The notes beneath the pieces were generated by a model. The model saw nothing but the letters and a program-made list of their open reading frames with translations, was not told where the DNA came from and searched no databases. The position numbers were made by a program, and so were the translations under genes. Of a stretch of DNA of 64,000 nt, positions 34,294 through 43,493 are shown piece by piece. The stretch spans positions 700,039 to 764,038 of the forward strand of contig CAVRIR010000006.1 of assembly GCA_963721305.1 (NCBI GenBank). The letters are read 5' to 3'. This stretch comes from DATAES01 sp963721305. GTDB lineage: Bacteria > Actinomycetota > Acidimicrobiia > Acidimicrobiales > JACDCH01. Within the stretch, counting starts at the first letter, position 1. Every line of letters begins with the position of its first letter.

Positions 34294-35334
34294 GTGGCGA
34301 TCGATCTCAGCGGCGGCTTCGACGTGTCGCTTGGTCTCGTGTGGGCGGCGAAGCCCGACGACCCGGAGATGCGCGAGTCGGTGAACGCGTGGATCTGGGA
34401 TGACGGACTTCAACTCGCCATGCCTCGCATCGGGGTCGAAGCGGTGGCGGACCAGTGGGACACCCACGACATCCAGATCAATGTCGCGTTCGCTGACGGT
34501 CGCGTGTTCAACATGCTCGGACCTGGCGTCGTGCACGACCCCGCCGGCGCTGACAGCCGCCCGCGGATCCTTGGTGCCGGGCCGCTGTCGTTCGAGATGG
34601 TCGAGCCGTTCGGACTGTGGAGGATGCGCATCGACGGCGAGGTTCACGCGACCGATGTCGACGCGCAGATCGGCGGTCAGTTTCCCGGCGAAGGCGACGT
34701 CCTGCCGATCCGGGCCGAGGTCGACATCCGCGGTGCCGTGCCGCCGTGGATGAACGGCGCCCTGCTCCCCGACGCGAAATGGATCCTCGAGAACCAGGAG
34801 GAAGGTGACTTGATGGGTCACCCGTGGCGGTTCGAGCAACTGTGCCGCGCGTCGGGGTTCGTGCAGATCGGTGACGAGTCGTTCACGATCCACGGCAGCG
34901 CCAACCGGATCCGTCGCCAGGGCATCCGGCGGACAGCGAGCCTGTGGGGCCACGCGTGGCAGGCGGCGATCTTTCCGAGCGGCAAGGGCTTCGCCTACAT
35001 CACGTATCCGCCGCGCAAGGATGGCAAGGCGACGCTCAACGAAGGCCACGTGTTCCTCGGTGACGGCGAGCTGGTGCCGGCGCGGGTTGTCGACCCGCCA
35101 TGGTTGTCGTCGCTGGCGGCCCGCGGCCAGGACGCGTCCTTCAGGATCGAGACCGCCGACGGCATCACCCACGAGATCGGGGGCACGACAGAGATCTCGA
35201 CTTTCATGGTGATGCCCAAAGAGCTGGCCGGCGGTCTGCAACTCCAGCAGGCCATCTGTCGCTACACGTGGGACGGTGAGTCGGCGCCGGGAATGCTTGA
35301 GCGCTCGATCGCGCCCGAAGCCCTCAAGCCCTGA
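34294..35334 (+). CDS. conserved protein partner of sulfotransferase (AttH/DUF7064-like)
   Basis: A 346-residue soluble protein rich in beta-strands: WIWDDGLQLAMPRIGVEAVA, GPLSFEMVEPFGLWRMRIDG, EQLCRASGFVQIGDESFTIH, GSANRIRRQGIRR, HAWQAAIFPSGKGFAYITYP. The layout recalls the lipocalin-like AttH/hydroxyneurosporene-synthase superfamily. No catalytic motif is evident. GTG 34294 lies three bases after the sulfotransferase stop. The tight pairing suggests it binds or prepares a hydrophobic acceptor. Confidence 0.7.
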   Translation: MAIDLSGGFDVSLGLVWAAKPDDPEMRESVNAWIWDDGLQLAMPRIGVEAVADQWDTHDIQINVAFADGRVFNMLGPGVVHDPAGADSRPRILGAGPLSFEMVEPFGLWRMRIDGEVHATDVDAQIGGQFPGEGDVLPIRAEVDIRGAVPPWMNGALLPDAKWILENQEEGDLMGHPWRFEQLCRASGFVQIGDESFTIHGSANRIRRQGIRRTASLWGHAWQAAIFPSGKGFAYITYPPRKDGKATLNEGHVFLGDGELVPARVVDPPWLSSLAARGQDASFRIETADGITHEIGGTTEISTFMVMPKELAGGLQLQQAICRYTWDGESAPGMLERSIAPEALKP

Positions 35335-35490
35335 GTTTGGCGCGCACCGGGAGTGCTCGATGACGCGTCGGCACCCTCCAAAGACGTGCTCGCTAACGGT
35401 GCGTCGCGAGCGGCGACCTGCCGCATAACGCGCGTCCCCCAAGACACAGCTCCGTATCACCGACGGTTCTGGGGTCGGGCTGACGCGACG

Positions 35491-35976
35491 TCAGATGCTT
35501 GGCACGCGATCGCTTTGCTGATCGGCGAGCCGTTGCCACATACGTTGCAGAGTGCGTCGTTCGCTGGTCGAGGTGGCGCTGAAGAGGGTGCGGCGGAGGA
35601 CGTCGTTGTGGGTACGTCGGGCCTCGCTCAGCGTTCGGTCGCCTTCAGGGGTGAGGACGGTGAACCACTTTCGCCGGTCTGCCGGATCAACTTCGCGCCG
35701 AACCATGCCGTCGCGCTCGAGACGGGTCACCAGATGGGTGGTGCCGGCTGGGCTGAGCAGCACGCGGTCAGCAAGCGCCGACATGCCAAGGCGATGGCCG
35801 GGCGCGTTGAACAGCGTGATGAGCACATCGAACTCGGTGACGGCCAGTCCGTGTTGGCGGCGCAGCTCGGCGTCGAGCGCCTGCACAACCGTCCGGTTCA
35901 GCATCATCAGCGCCCCCCAGGACTCCCACTCGTCCCGGTCGAGGAACTCGTGATCGTTGCCGCTTGACTTCGCCAC
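35491..35976 (-). CDS. MarR-family transcription regulator
   Basis: A 161-residue MarR protein: HGLAVTEFDVLITLFNAPGH, RLGMSALADRVLLSPAGTTH (recognition helix LVTRLERDGMV), and wing REVDPADRRKWFTVLTPEG. Start ATG 35976. A 24-base palindrome 10 bases upstream lies between it and the divergent two-gene operon, suggesting mutual control. Confidence 0.88.
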   Translation of the reverse strand: MAKSSGNDHEFLDRDEWESWGALMMLNRTVVQALDAELRRQHGLAVTEFDVLITLFNAPGHRLGMSALADRVLLSPAGTTHLVTRLERDGMVRREVDPADRRKWFTVLTPEGDRTLSEARRTHNDVLRRTLFSATSTSERRTLQRMWQRLADQQSDRVPSI

Positions 35977-35986
35977 GAGCCCGAGT

Positions 35987-36010
35987 ATATTTCCTTTCGA
36001 AAGAAAATAT
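35987..36010. promoter_or_regulatory. MarR operator palindrome
   Basis: Two 12-base halves, ATATTTCCTTTC and GAAAGAAAATAT, complementary except for one pair. It is much more AT-rich than its surroundings and centred between the MarR gene and the small plus-strand operon. Confidence 0.7.
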
Positions 36011-36033
36011 CAACGACAAGAAGGGTGGAGGCC

Positions 36034-36321
36034 ATGGCGTTCGGAGTGGTGCATCACTTCCCAGGCGGGACCAAGGAAAACTACGAGGCGTCGATCGCGG
36101 CCGTTCATCCCGGCCCCGGTGTGCTGCCCGACGGGCAGATCTTCCATGCCGCCGGCCCGTCCGAGGGCGGCTGGACGATCGTGGCCGTGCACGATTCGAA
36201 GGAGAGCTGGGAGAAGTTCCGTGACGGCATCCTGCTGCCTCGTTTGCAGGCGGGCGTCGAAGGCGGGTTCCCAACCCCACCGCAAGATACCGAGATCGAC
36301 ATCGACACATTGATGCCCTGA
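36034..36321 (+). CDS. small dimeric alpha/beta-barrel (monooxygenase-like) protein
   Basis: A 95-residue protein: FGVVHHFPGGTKENYEASI, GQIFHAAGPSEGGWTIVAVH, DSKESWEKFRDGILLPRLQA. The size and strand-helix pattern fit the dimeric ABM/ferredoxin-like fold. No catalytic residue can be named. I use ATG 36034; GTG 36025 is another possibility, and AAGAAGG lies at a suitable distance. It is first in a two-gene operon with a VOC protein, probably repressed by the divergent MarR protein. Confidence 0.72.
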   Translation: MAFGVVHHFPGGTKENYEASIAAVHPGPGVLPDGQIFHAAGPSEGGWTIVAVHDSKESWEKFRDGILLPRLQAGVEGGFPTPPQDTEIDIDTLMP

Positions 36322-36335
36322 ACCGGAGGACGGAC

Positions 36336-36719
36336 ATGCCCATGGACAACAAGGTGTCAGCCGTCCTCGTGTCGACCGACCTCGAGCGGGCGCAACGCTT
36401 CTACCAGGACAAAATCGGCCTCGCACTGTCGCCCGAGACGATCAAGAACCACCTCGTGTTCGAATGCGGCGACGGCACGTCGTTGCTGATCTACGGACGC
36501 CCGAGCGGCAACAAGGCCGACCACACGCAGGCCCGCTTCTGGTCGAGCGACATCGACAAGGACGTCGCCGAGCTCGCCGCCAACGGCGTCGAGTTCGACG
36601 AGTACGACACCGAGACGTTCAAGACGGTCAACCACATCGTCACGTCGAAGGGCATCGGGCGCTCCGCGTGGTTCAAGGATCCCGACGGCAACACGATCGC
36701 CTTGTTCCAACCGGAGTGA
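36336..36719 (+). CDS. VOC (glyoxalase/bleomycin-resistance-like) family protein
   Basis: A 127-residue protein with the VOC pattern: VSAVLVSTDLERAQRFYQDK, IGLALSPE, LVFECGDGTSLLIYGRP, ARFWSSDIDKDVAELAANG, SAWFKDPDGNTIALFQPE. The late Glu/Gln positions of the metal-binding edge are present in part. ATG 36336 has CCGGAGGAC ahead of it, a strong ribosome site. Co-transcribed with the preceding gene; probably a detoxification or small-molecule-modifying protein. Confidence 0.85.
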   Translation: MPMDNKVSAVLVSTDLERAQRFYQDKIGLALSPETIKNHLVFECGDGTSLLIYGRPSGNKADHTQARFWSSDIDKDVAELAANGVEFDEYDTETFKTVNHIVTSKGIGRSAWFKDPDGNTIALFQPE

Positions 36720-36992
36720 CCCGGTCGCCTGGATCGGACCGAACACCTGGTTGTCACGTGAACTACCAGACTCCCTGAGCGGCGGTACGGCGTTCCCGGC
36801 GCGTCTCCGCGCTCCAGTACCCGCGTTCGACAGTTCCCATCAGCACCCATCGCGCATGTGCGCGCGGATGGTCCGGCTCGGTGGCGTCGTCCGGGAGCGA
36901 GAGGTAGCACTCGTCCTCTTGGGCAGGTGAGGTGGAGGAGAGCGTGGAGTCCGTACGCGTCCGGCATCCCGACCAAGTAGAAGACACGTGGT

Positions 36993-39900
36993 TCAGAGCC
37001 GGGCGACGAGCGATCGGGCCTGTGCAGCCACCGCTGCGTACCCAGCCGGCTCGGCAATGGCGAGCGCTTCGGCGGCCATTGCCCCCGCACGCTCGAGGTC
37101 TTCGCCATCGGCACGATCGACGAGCAACTCGGCCCACGCGGCCTTTGTCCACGCCGTGAAGAACGGCGCCTCCAGTCGCTCGTGCGTCTCGAGTGCGTCG
37201 CGAAAGGACGACTCCGCGTCGTCAAATCGTCCCAGCAGGTGCTCGAGCATCCCGACGTAGTGCGCCACCGAGCCGTGCACCGAGATGTGGCTGAACACGA
37301 ACTGGGCGTGCCACGGCCGCAGTCGCTCGAGGAGGACTGCCGCCGCCGCACTGTGGCCGACACGCCCGGCGGCTTCCGCCCACAGCGCATGACCGGTGAG
37401 CCACGACGAGTCCTCGGCAATCGGGAAGTTGGTCTCCACTTCCCGATCGAGCATGGCCACGACGGGCTGCGGGTCGTCGCCGAAGCTGGCCGCGTGAGCG
37501 AGAACGCTTCGGAATACCGCAAGACCCGCAAGGTCGCGTGCTGCCTCGGTCGCGACGGGAATCATCTCTGCGCCTCGCCCTTGCATCCACCGCAAGCTGA
37601 GGAGCTGGGCCCCGTAGACGATGAAGGCGTCCTGCGACGCGCCGCCAATCTCGAGGGCCTCCGCCGCCGCCTGCTCCGCCGCCGCAGGGTCGCCGTGAAG
37701 CAGCAACTTCTCCACTCGGTGGAAGCTCGAGTTCCAGCGCAGGACAGGTTCGCCGACTCGCGCCGAGATCTGATCGCGAATGCGCGACGACTCCCTGAAG
37801 GTCGGTAGCTCCGCGCCCTCCAGCGCGGCCAGCGCTCGATAGTTGTTCGCGTGGTACGCGGCGAAGGTGTCGCCCACTTGATCGGTGAGCGCGCACGCCT
37901 CAGCCGCCCGTTCGCGTCGGAGTTCGAGGGTCTTCGGGCTTCCGATCGACTCGGCGGGATAGAACAACGCATGCGCAAGGGCCGCGTTGTCGCCCGTGCG
38001 CCGAGCGACGTCGACCGCCATCTCCGCAAGCTCCAGGCGGCGTTCGAGATCGCCCCCGCTGAACTGGAGTTCCGCGCAGAGCATCCCGAGCAGGCGCGCG
38101 CGCTCGGGACTATCCACGTCGCCGAGCCGATCGAGCGCGCGTTGCAGCGCGGCGATGCGCTCCTCATCCGACGCGCCGATCACGCTGGCCCACCCGCGGC
38201 TGTTGTTAAGGACGGCCTGGACCATCAGGTCGACGGCGTCGTGCGAGTCGGCCAAGTGTGCAGCGTCGAGCAGTGTCTCCCGATGACCGGGATCGCCCGA
38301 CCGGCGCTGCGCCTGCCCGATGCCGATCATCAGCTGGATGCGTCGTCGGGGATCGTCTTCGACGGCGCGGTCGAGCAGTTCGAGGGCCTGGTCGTACCAC
38401 CGTCGCGCCTCTTCCGGAGCGAGCTGCACAAGTGCCCGATCGCCGGCTCGTTGCGCGTAATCGATGGCCTTGCCGGCGTCGCCGGGTCGAGTCGCGCGCG
38501 CCCAGTGATAAGCGAGCTCGCCGACGCGCGCTCCAGGTTCACCACGGCAGAGGTCCTCGAGGGTCTCGGCCACCAACCGATGCGAGCGGGCCTTGCGACT
38601 CGCGGAAAGCCCGTCGTAGAGGGCGTGCTCGATGAGGGCATGCGCGAACGCGTACTGCCCCGCAGCCTCGCCTTCGGTCAGGACTGCGGCGCTGACCGCG
38701 TCGTCACACAGGTCGAGCATCGTGTCTTCGTCGACGTCGACGACGCGGATCAGAAGGTCGACGTCAAAGTCGCGTCCGATGATCGACGCCAGCGCGAGCA
38801 CCCGCCTGGTCTCGTCCCCCAACCGAGCGATGCGCCGCTCGACCACCTCGCGGATGCTCACTGGCAGCCCGGACGCGCGGAAGTCTGGAACGGCGCCCCA
38901 CCGTCCCGCGCTGTCCTGGTAGATGGCGCCGGTCTCGGCGAGATGGCGGAGCATCTCGCCGACAAAGAATGGATTTCCCTCTGTCTCCGCGAGGAGCGCA
39001 TTTCGCAAGTCGACGCCCTCGTCGACCATCTCGTGCCCAGCGACCTTTTCCATAAGTGACATCAGTTCGTCGTCGCCAAGGCCGCGCAGCGGTACCCGCA
39101 CGACGCCGGACTCGCGGTGCAGTGAGGCGAGCGTCTCGGCGAGCGGATGGTCTGCGCCGACCTCCGAGTCCCGGAACGTGCCGACTACGAGAAGTCGAAG
39201 AGGAACATCGGCGGTGAGCACATGGCGTAGCAGTTGGACGGTCGGACGGTCGGCCCATTGCAGGTCGTCGAGAATCAAGACCACTGGCGCGAGCGTTGAG
39301 AGACGTGCGAGCACGTCTGTGACCGCTCCGAACAGGAGGTACCGCTCGGATTCGGCATCGGTTTGGGAGATTGCAACCTGCAGGCGCCGGCTGAGGTCGG
39401 GAACGAGTCGGGCCAACTCACCGCCCCGCGCGTCAACGTGTTCGGTAAGAAGGGCCTCGGGTGCGTGCCGGACAAGGTGACCCAGCGCCTCACACCACGC
39501 CTGATACGGAATACCAAGACCTTCGTCGGAGCGCCCATACAGCACGGCAGCGTCCGAACCGAACGCGTCCTTTGCGAACGACGACGACAGCGACGTCTTG
39601 CCGATTCCGGGTTCACCTGAAAGCAAGACCGCTCGGCGACCGCCCTCGGCTACCGCTTTGAGGACGTCGTCGAGCAAGGCGCGTTCGGCTGAGCGTCCGA
39701 CGAAATTGGACGTCACCTGGCCGACGCGAGACGGCAGAGGGATAGGGACACGATCGTCGGCGACCGACGGGGTCCACGTCACACGATGGGTGACGACCGG
39801 CTGTTCGAGTCCCTTCAGGTCGAGCGCACCGATGGGATCGAACTGGAAGCCGCCGCGCGCGCCGGTCAACGATCGCACGACGTCGGTGACGAAGATCTCT

Positions 39901-40274
39901 CCGCCGCCTGCCTTGGAACACAGCCGCGCCGCTTCGATGATCGGAAGACCGAAGTAGTCGCCGTCGTCGACATCGGCATCACCGAGGGCCACACCAACGC
40001 GCACGAGCAACGGCTCGACCGCCGTCCGATTGCGATGCTGGAACCGCTGCTGGATGGTGACCGCAGCTGCGACCGCGTCAGCCGCGCTCGGCATGACGAT
40101 CATGAAGCCGTCGCCGAGATTCTTGACCTCCTGGCCGGCATGGACGCTGATGGCGTCGCGGAGCAGTGCGAAATGCTCGCGGCGGAGTGTCTCGGCCTCT
40201 TCCTCGCCGACACACGACAGGAGCGCGGTCGATCCCACCAGATCGGTGAACAGCACCGTGACCGTCTGCGCCAA
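36993..40274 (-). CDS. class III cyclase-like domain - AAA ATPase - TPR regulator
   Basis: About 1093 residues. N-terminal cyclase homology domain (TVTVLFTDLVGSTALLS, KNLGDGFMIVMPSA, YFGLPIIEAARLCSKAGGGE), then an AAA/STAND ATPase (Walker A SGEPGIGKTSLSS, Walker B VVLILDDLQWADRP, TEGNPFFVGEML), then TPR-like repeats to the end. The cyclase keeps the first metal Asp and the Lys but has Ile/Glu where the transition-state Asn should be, so activity is uncertain. TTG 40274 follows GAGG at good distance and begins exactly at the domain; ATG 40412 would add about 46 Arg/Cys-rich residues. Confidence 0.82.
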   Translation of the reverse strand: MAQTVTVLFTDLVGSTALLSCVGEEEAETLRREHFALLRDAISVHAGQEVKNLGDGFMIVMPSAADAVAAAVTIQQRFQHRNRTAVEPLLVRVGVALGDADVDDGDYFGLPIIEAARLCSKAGGGEIFVTDVVRSLTGARGGFQFDPIGALDLKGLEQPVVTHRVTWTPSVADDRVPIPLPSRVGQVTSNFVGRSAERALLDDVLKAVAEGGRRAVLLSGEPGIGKTSLSSSFAKDAFGSDAAVLYGRSDEGLGIPYQAWCEALGHLVRHAPEALLTEHVDARGGELARLVPDLSRRLQVAISQTDAESERYLLFGAVTDVLARLSTLAPVVLILDDLQWADRPTVQLLRHVLTADVPLRLLVVGTFRDSEVGADHPLAETLASLHRESGVVRVPLRGLGDDELMSLMEKVAGHEMVDEGVDLRNALLAETEGNPFFVGEMLRHLAETGAIYQDSAGRWGAVPDFRASGLPVSIREVVERRIARLGDETRRVLALASIIGRDFDVDLLIRVVDVDEDTMLDLCDDAVSAAVLTEGEAAGQYAFAHALIEHALYDGLSASRKARSHRLVAETLEDLCRGEPGARVGELAYHWARATRPGDAGKAIDYAQRAGDRALVQLAPEEARRWYDQALELLDRAVEDDPRRRIQLMIGIGQAQRRSGDPGHRETLLDAAHLADSHDAVDLMVQAVLNNSRGWASVIGASDEERIAALQRALDRLGDVDSPERARLLGMLCAELQFSGGDLERRLELAEMAVDVARRTGDNAALAHALFYPAESIGSPKTLELRRERAAEACALTDQVGDTFAAYHANNYRALAALEGAELPTFRESSRIRDQISARVGEPVLRWNSSFHRVEKLLLHGDPAAAEQAAAEALEIGGASQDAFIVYGAQLLSLRWMQGRGAEMIPVATEAARDLAGLAVFRSVLAHAASFGDDPQPVVAMLDREVETNFPIAEDSSWLTGHALWAEAAGRVGHSAAAAVLLERLRPWHAQFVFSHISVHGSVAHYVGMLEHLLGRFDDAESSFRDALETHERLEAPFFTAWTKAAWAELLVDRADGEDLERAGAMAAEALAIAEPAGYAAVAAQARSLVARL

Positions 40275-40783
40275 CGTGACCTCGCCAGTCCGCTTCGCCC
40301 GAAGGCTCGCACACGTCCATCCGCGACACCAGCACGCCGGAGCGGCGTCCGTTCGCGCCCTCGTTGCCCGTCGGACGAGACACGTGGCCCAGCACCGTAC
40401 GTTTCGCGGCACAAGGGCCGATCCCGCTCGTCGAACACCTCAAGTCGGTGAAGCTGTACGCACCCCTTGTCCGGCACGACCCGATAGCGCGTCGAGTTCG
40501 TGATCAAGCGGAGGTACCACATCGACTGGTCAGAGTTCACCAAGGCAGCGCAGGCCTACATCCGCCGACGCAACCGCGACCGCCACGACCCTCGAATCAT
40601 CGAGCTGAGCACCGCCGAAAAGTTGCCTGAGCGTTATCGGCGGATCGAACCGCGCCGGCCCACTAGCGTGTCTGCTGGCGGAGGTCGGCAGGGGGAGCGC
40701 GGCACATGGCGACGATCGTTGTGTTGTGTGGCTGTGAACACGTCTGGTCGGGGTCTTCGTTGACGGCTGGCAGCTGAGTCAGA
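40275..40783. other. divergent spacer between two cyclase-like regulators, with a possible transposase scrap
   Basis: Probably holds both promoters. On the plus strand 40500-40680 encodes RRYHIDWSEFTKAAQAYIRR and RNRDRHDPRIIELS, which looks like the C-terminal piece of an IS transposase, but no domain, start or inverted end supports it. Nothing else recognisable. Confidence 0.3.
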
Positions 40784-43369
40784 ATGCCGGTGGTCGGCGA
40801 CGCGCTGCCGGCAGGGACGGTCACGTTCGTATTCACGGACATCGAGGGTTCTACCCGTCTGCTCGGCCGTCTTGGTGCGATGTACGCGCAGTTGCTCGAT
40901 CAACACAACCGGATCCTCGCCGACGCTTTCACGCGTGAGGGCGGCGTTGTGTTTGGTACGGAAGGCGATGCGATGTTCGTCGCGTTCGAGCGCGCGACGC
41001 CGGCGATGGCAGCGGTGGTGAATGCGCAGGTTCGGCTGCGGGAGGCAGTGTGGCCGGCGGATGTGGCAGTCCGGGTTCGAATGGGAGTGCACACAGGCGA
41101 AGTCGATGTCGTCGGCGACAACTACATCGGTATGACGGTTCACGTGGCTGCTCGGGTGTCGGCGGCTGGTCACGGCGGTCAGGTGCTCGTCAGCGACGTG
41201 ACACGTCGGCTCGCGCCTGAGGTCACGGCCGTGGATCTCGGCAGTCATCACCTCAAAGACGTTGGCGAGATCGGTATCTGGCAGCTCGTGCATCCGTCGC
41301 TTCCCGGTGACTTCCCTCCGTTGCGCACGCGTACGACAACGGACAACCTCCCGGCGCCCGTCGACTCGTTTGTCGGGCGTCGAGGCGAGCTCACTGATGT
41401 GCTCCACGCGCTCCGAGAAAGCCGGCTCGTCACCCTGACGGGCCCTGGAGGCAGCGGCAAGACACGTCTCGCGTTGGAGGCTGCCGCCGCAGCGTTGTCC
41501 TCATATCGAAACGGTGTGTGGTTCGTCAGCCTCGCCGACGCCAGGAACGGCGAACCGGTCGTGTCGCTGGTGGCGGCCGCGTTGGGCGTGCCGACACCTG
41601 CAGATGAGGTCGTGGCCGACACGCTCGAGGATTGGTTGCGAGACCGTCAAGTGTTGTTGGTGCTCGACAACTGTGAGCCGATCGTTCCCGAGGTCGCATC
41701 GTTCGCCGAGCGCTACCTTGCGCGCTGCGGAGGTGTGCGCATCCTGGCCACCAGCCGCGAGGTGCTCGGAACACGAGGCGAGCGGGCGCTGAGCACACCA
41801 CCGCTCAATGTCGCCGACGATCCGGAGGGTGCCGCGACGTCCGATGCCGTCACGCTCTTCATGGTGCGGGCGTCCGCGGCTGCTCCGAGCTTCGACGCCG
41901 ACGCGGCTGACATGGCCACCGTTGCACAGATCTGCCGCCGACTCGATGGTCTTCCGCTTGCCATCGAGCTGGCGGCTGCTCGCCTCCGGGCCCTCTCACT
42001 CGAACAGGTCGCGACACGCCTCGACGACCGGTTCCGGCTCTTGAAGGCGGGGGCGCGCACGCTCGAGGCTGTCGTGACGTGGAGTTACGACCTCCTCACC
42101 GACGCGGAACGCGAGGTCTTCCCACGTCTGTCGGTGTTCCCCGCCGACTTCAGTGTGGAGGCGGCCGCGATGATCGTGTCCGATGCCGTCATCACCGAGA
42201 GCGACGTAGTCGATCTGCTCACGCGACTCGTCGAGAAGTCGCTCGTCACGACCGTGACCACTGACGAGACCTACCGGTACCGGCTGCTCGAGACGCTCCG
42301 CGAGTACGCACTCGCACGACTTGACGAGCGCGGCGAGACCGATCGATGGAACGACCGGCTGCTCCAATGGGCCATGACGCGCGTCGAGTACGTCGAAGCG
42401 TCACTCCGGCGACCGGAACAAGACGCCGCGCTGCAATCAGTCAGCGCCGACGCCGCCACGTTGCGGGCCGGGCTCAACTGGGCCAACAGCCGAGACGACC
42501 AGCTCGCCGCACTGCGGATCGCCTCGGCCGTACCGATCAGCCTCGTCGGCGAGCGACGCCAGATCATCACCGCGCTGCTCGCAGGCCTCGGATCCGGGCT
42601 CGAGCCATGGTTCGCGGGCCATGCCTACTCCGCGCTCGGCAACATCGCGTTCGAGCAGGGCGATTGGGCGGCATCATCCGACTTCCACGCGACGTCTGCC
42701 GAGCATTTCCTGCTCGCGGGGTCGGCACGGAACGCCGCCTGGGCCACACTTTTCGGCGTCGACGCGGCTTGGGGTGCCGGCGACCTGGCCACCGCGGATG
42801 CTCTCGTCCGGCAGGCAATCGACGGTTTCCGCAGTGATGGTGACGTGATGGGGCTCGGCAATGCGCTGTGCGCTGCCTCGGTGCTCACGACGGATCTCGA
42901 CGAGGCCAAGCGAATGGCCGCAGAAGCCGACGAACTCCTGCGAGCGACCGGCGGGGCGATCGGCATCGCCCACAACATGGAGGGGCGCGGGATCATCGCC
43001 TACGACCGGGATGAACTCAGTGACGCGGCCGCGTTCGTCGCCGAAGCAATCGAGACCTACAGCACCAGCGGCAACCTCGGATGCTGCGCTCACGCCCTCG
43101 AGTCGGCGGCGGTAATCCTCGGTCGAGCAGGCCAGCCCGAGACCGCGACCGAACTCTTGGGGGCCGCCGAGGAGCTCCGCCACCGCAGCGGCGCCGGCCA
43201 CAAGCCATTCGAGATCCGGGCGCGCCACCCCGACATCGAGGACCGCATCGCGCCCCTTGCTCCCGACGTGCACGACGCCTCACTCGCCGCGGGACGACAG
43301 CACACCCTCGAATCCGCCGCCCGCACCGCGCTCGACGCGCTCTCGACCACGGCGCGCGTGACGCCTTAG
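40784..43369 (+). CDS. class III cyclase-like domain - NB-ARC ATPase - TPR regulator
   Basis: An 861-residue protein: cyclase homology domain (GTVTFVFTDIEGSTRLLGRL, VVFGTEGDAMFVAFER, YIGMTVHVAARVSAAGHGGQ), NB-ARC ATPase (TGPGGSGKTRLALEAAAAAL, QVLLVLDNCEPIVPEVA, GLPLAIELAAARLRAL), then winged-helix and TPR-like region (RLLETLREYALARLDERGE). The usual substrate-specifying Lys is absent (FGTEGD) and the catalytic Asn is His, so nucleotide cyclisation is doubtful. ATG 40784. Divergent from a similar gene. It could be a signalling ATPase whose cyclase domain only binds nucleotide. Confidence 0.83.
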   Translation: MPVVGDALPAGTVTFVFTDIEGSTRLLGRLGAMYAQLLDQHNRILADAFTREGGVVFGTEGDAMFVAFERATPAMAAVVNAQVRLREAVWPADVAVRVRMGVHTGEVDVVGDNYIGMTVHVAARVSAAGHGGQVLVSDVTRRLAPEVTAVDLGSHHLKDVGEIGIWQLVHPSLPGDFPPLRTRTTTDNLPAPVDSFVGRRGELTDVLHALRESRLVTLTGPGGSGKTRLALEAAAAALSSYRNGVWFVSLADARNGEPVVSLVAAALGVPTPADEVVADTLEDWLRDRQVLLVLDNCEPIVPEVASFAERYLARCGGVRILATSREVLGTRGERALSTPPLNVADDPEGAATSDAVTLFMVRASAAAPSFDADAADMATVAQICRRLDGLPLAIELAAARLRALSLEQVATRLDDRFRLLKAGARTLEAVVTWSYDLLTDAEREVFPRLSVFPADFSVEAAAMIVSDAVITESDVVDLLTRLVEKSLVTTVTTDETYRYRLLETLREYALARLDERGETDRWNDRLLQWAMTRVEYVEASLRRPEQDAALQSVSADAATLRAGLNWANSRDDQLAALRIASAVPISLVGERRQIITALLAGLGSGLEPWFAGHAYSALGNIAFEQGDWAASSDFHATSAEHFLLAGSARNAAWATLFGVDAAWGAGDLATADALVRQAIDGFRSDGDVMGLGNALCAASVLTTDLDEAKRMAAEADELLRATGGAIGIAHNMEGRGIIAYDRDELSDAAAFVAEAIETYSTSGNLGCCAHALESAAVILGRAGQPETATELLGAAEELRHRSGAGHKPFEIRARHPDIEDRIAPLAPDVHDASLAAGRQHTLESAARTALDALSTTARVTP

Positions 43370-43424
43370 ACGCTGCGTTCGGCGCGCGCGATCGACATCA
43401 AAGCCGTGCGCGGCGGCGCGTCGG

Positions 43425-43448
43425 GCCGTCGAATCCGTCATCGACGGC
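43425..43448. terminator. hairpin terminator between convergent genes
   Basis: GCCGTCGA-N8-TCGACGGC, an eight-base perfect stem about 55 bases after the cyclase/NB-ARC stop and 45 bases past the convergent oxidoreductase stop. No T-run. Confidence 0.55.
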
Positions 43449-43493
43449 GGAAACATCCAAGCGACGATAGAAGCCGCGACCGCTGGCGGCGAC

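Noticed and set aside
36763..36992. Minus-strand frame with plausible peptides downstream of the cyclase-like gene
   Set aside because: Pieces such as VFYLVGMPDAYGLHALLH and ECYLSLPDDATEPDHPRAHA lie in different frames with no start; could be a decayed gene but no family is recognisable.
40440..40700. Possible IS630-like transposase C-terminus (plus strand)
   Set aside because: Only about 50 residues look protein-like; no DDE motif, inverted ends or target duplication can be seen.
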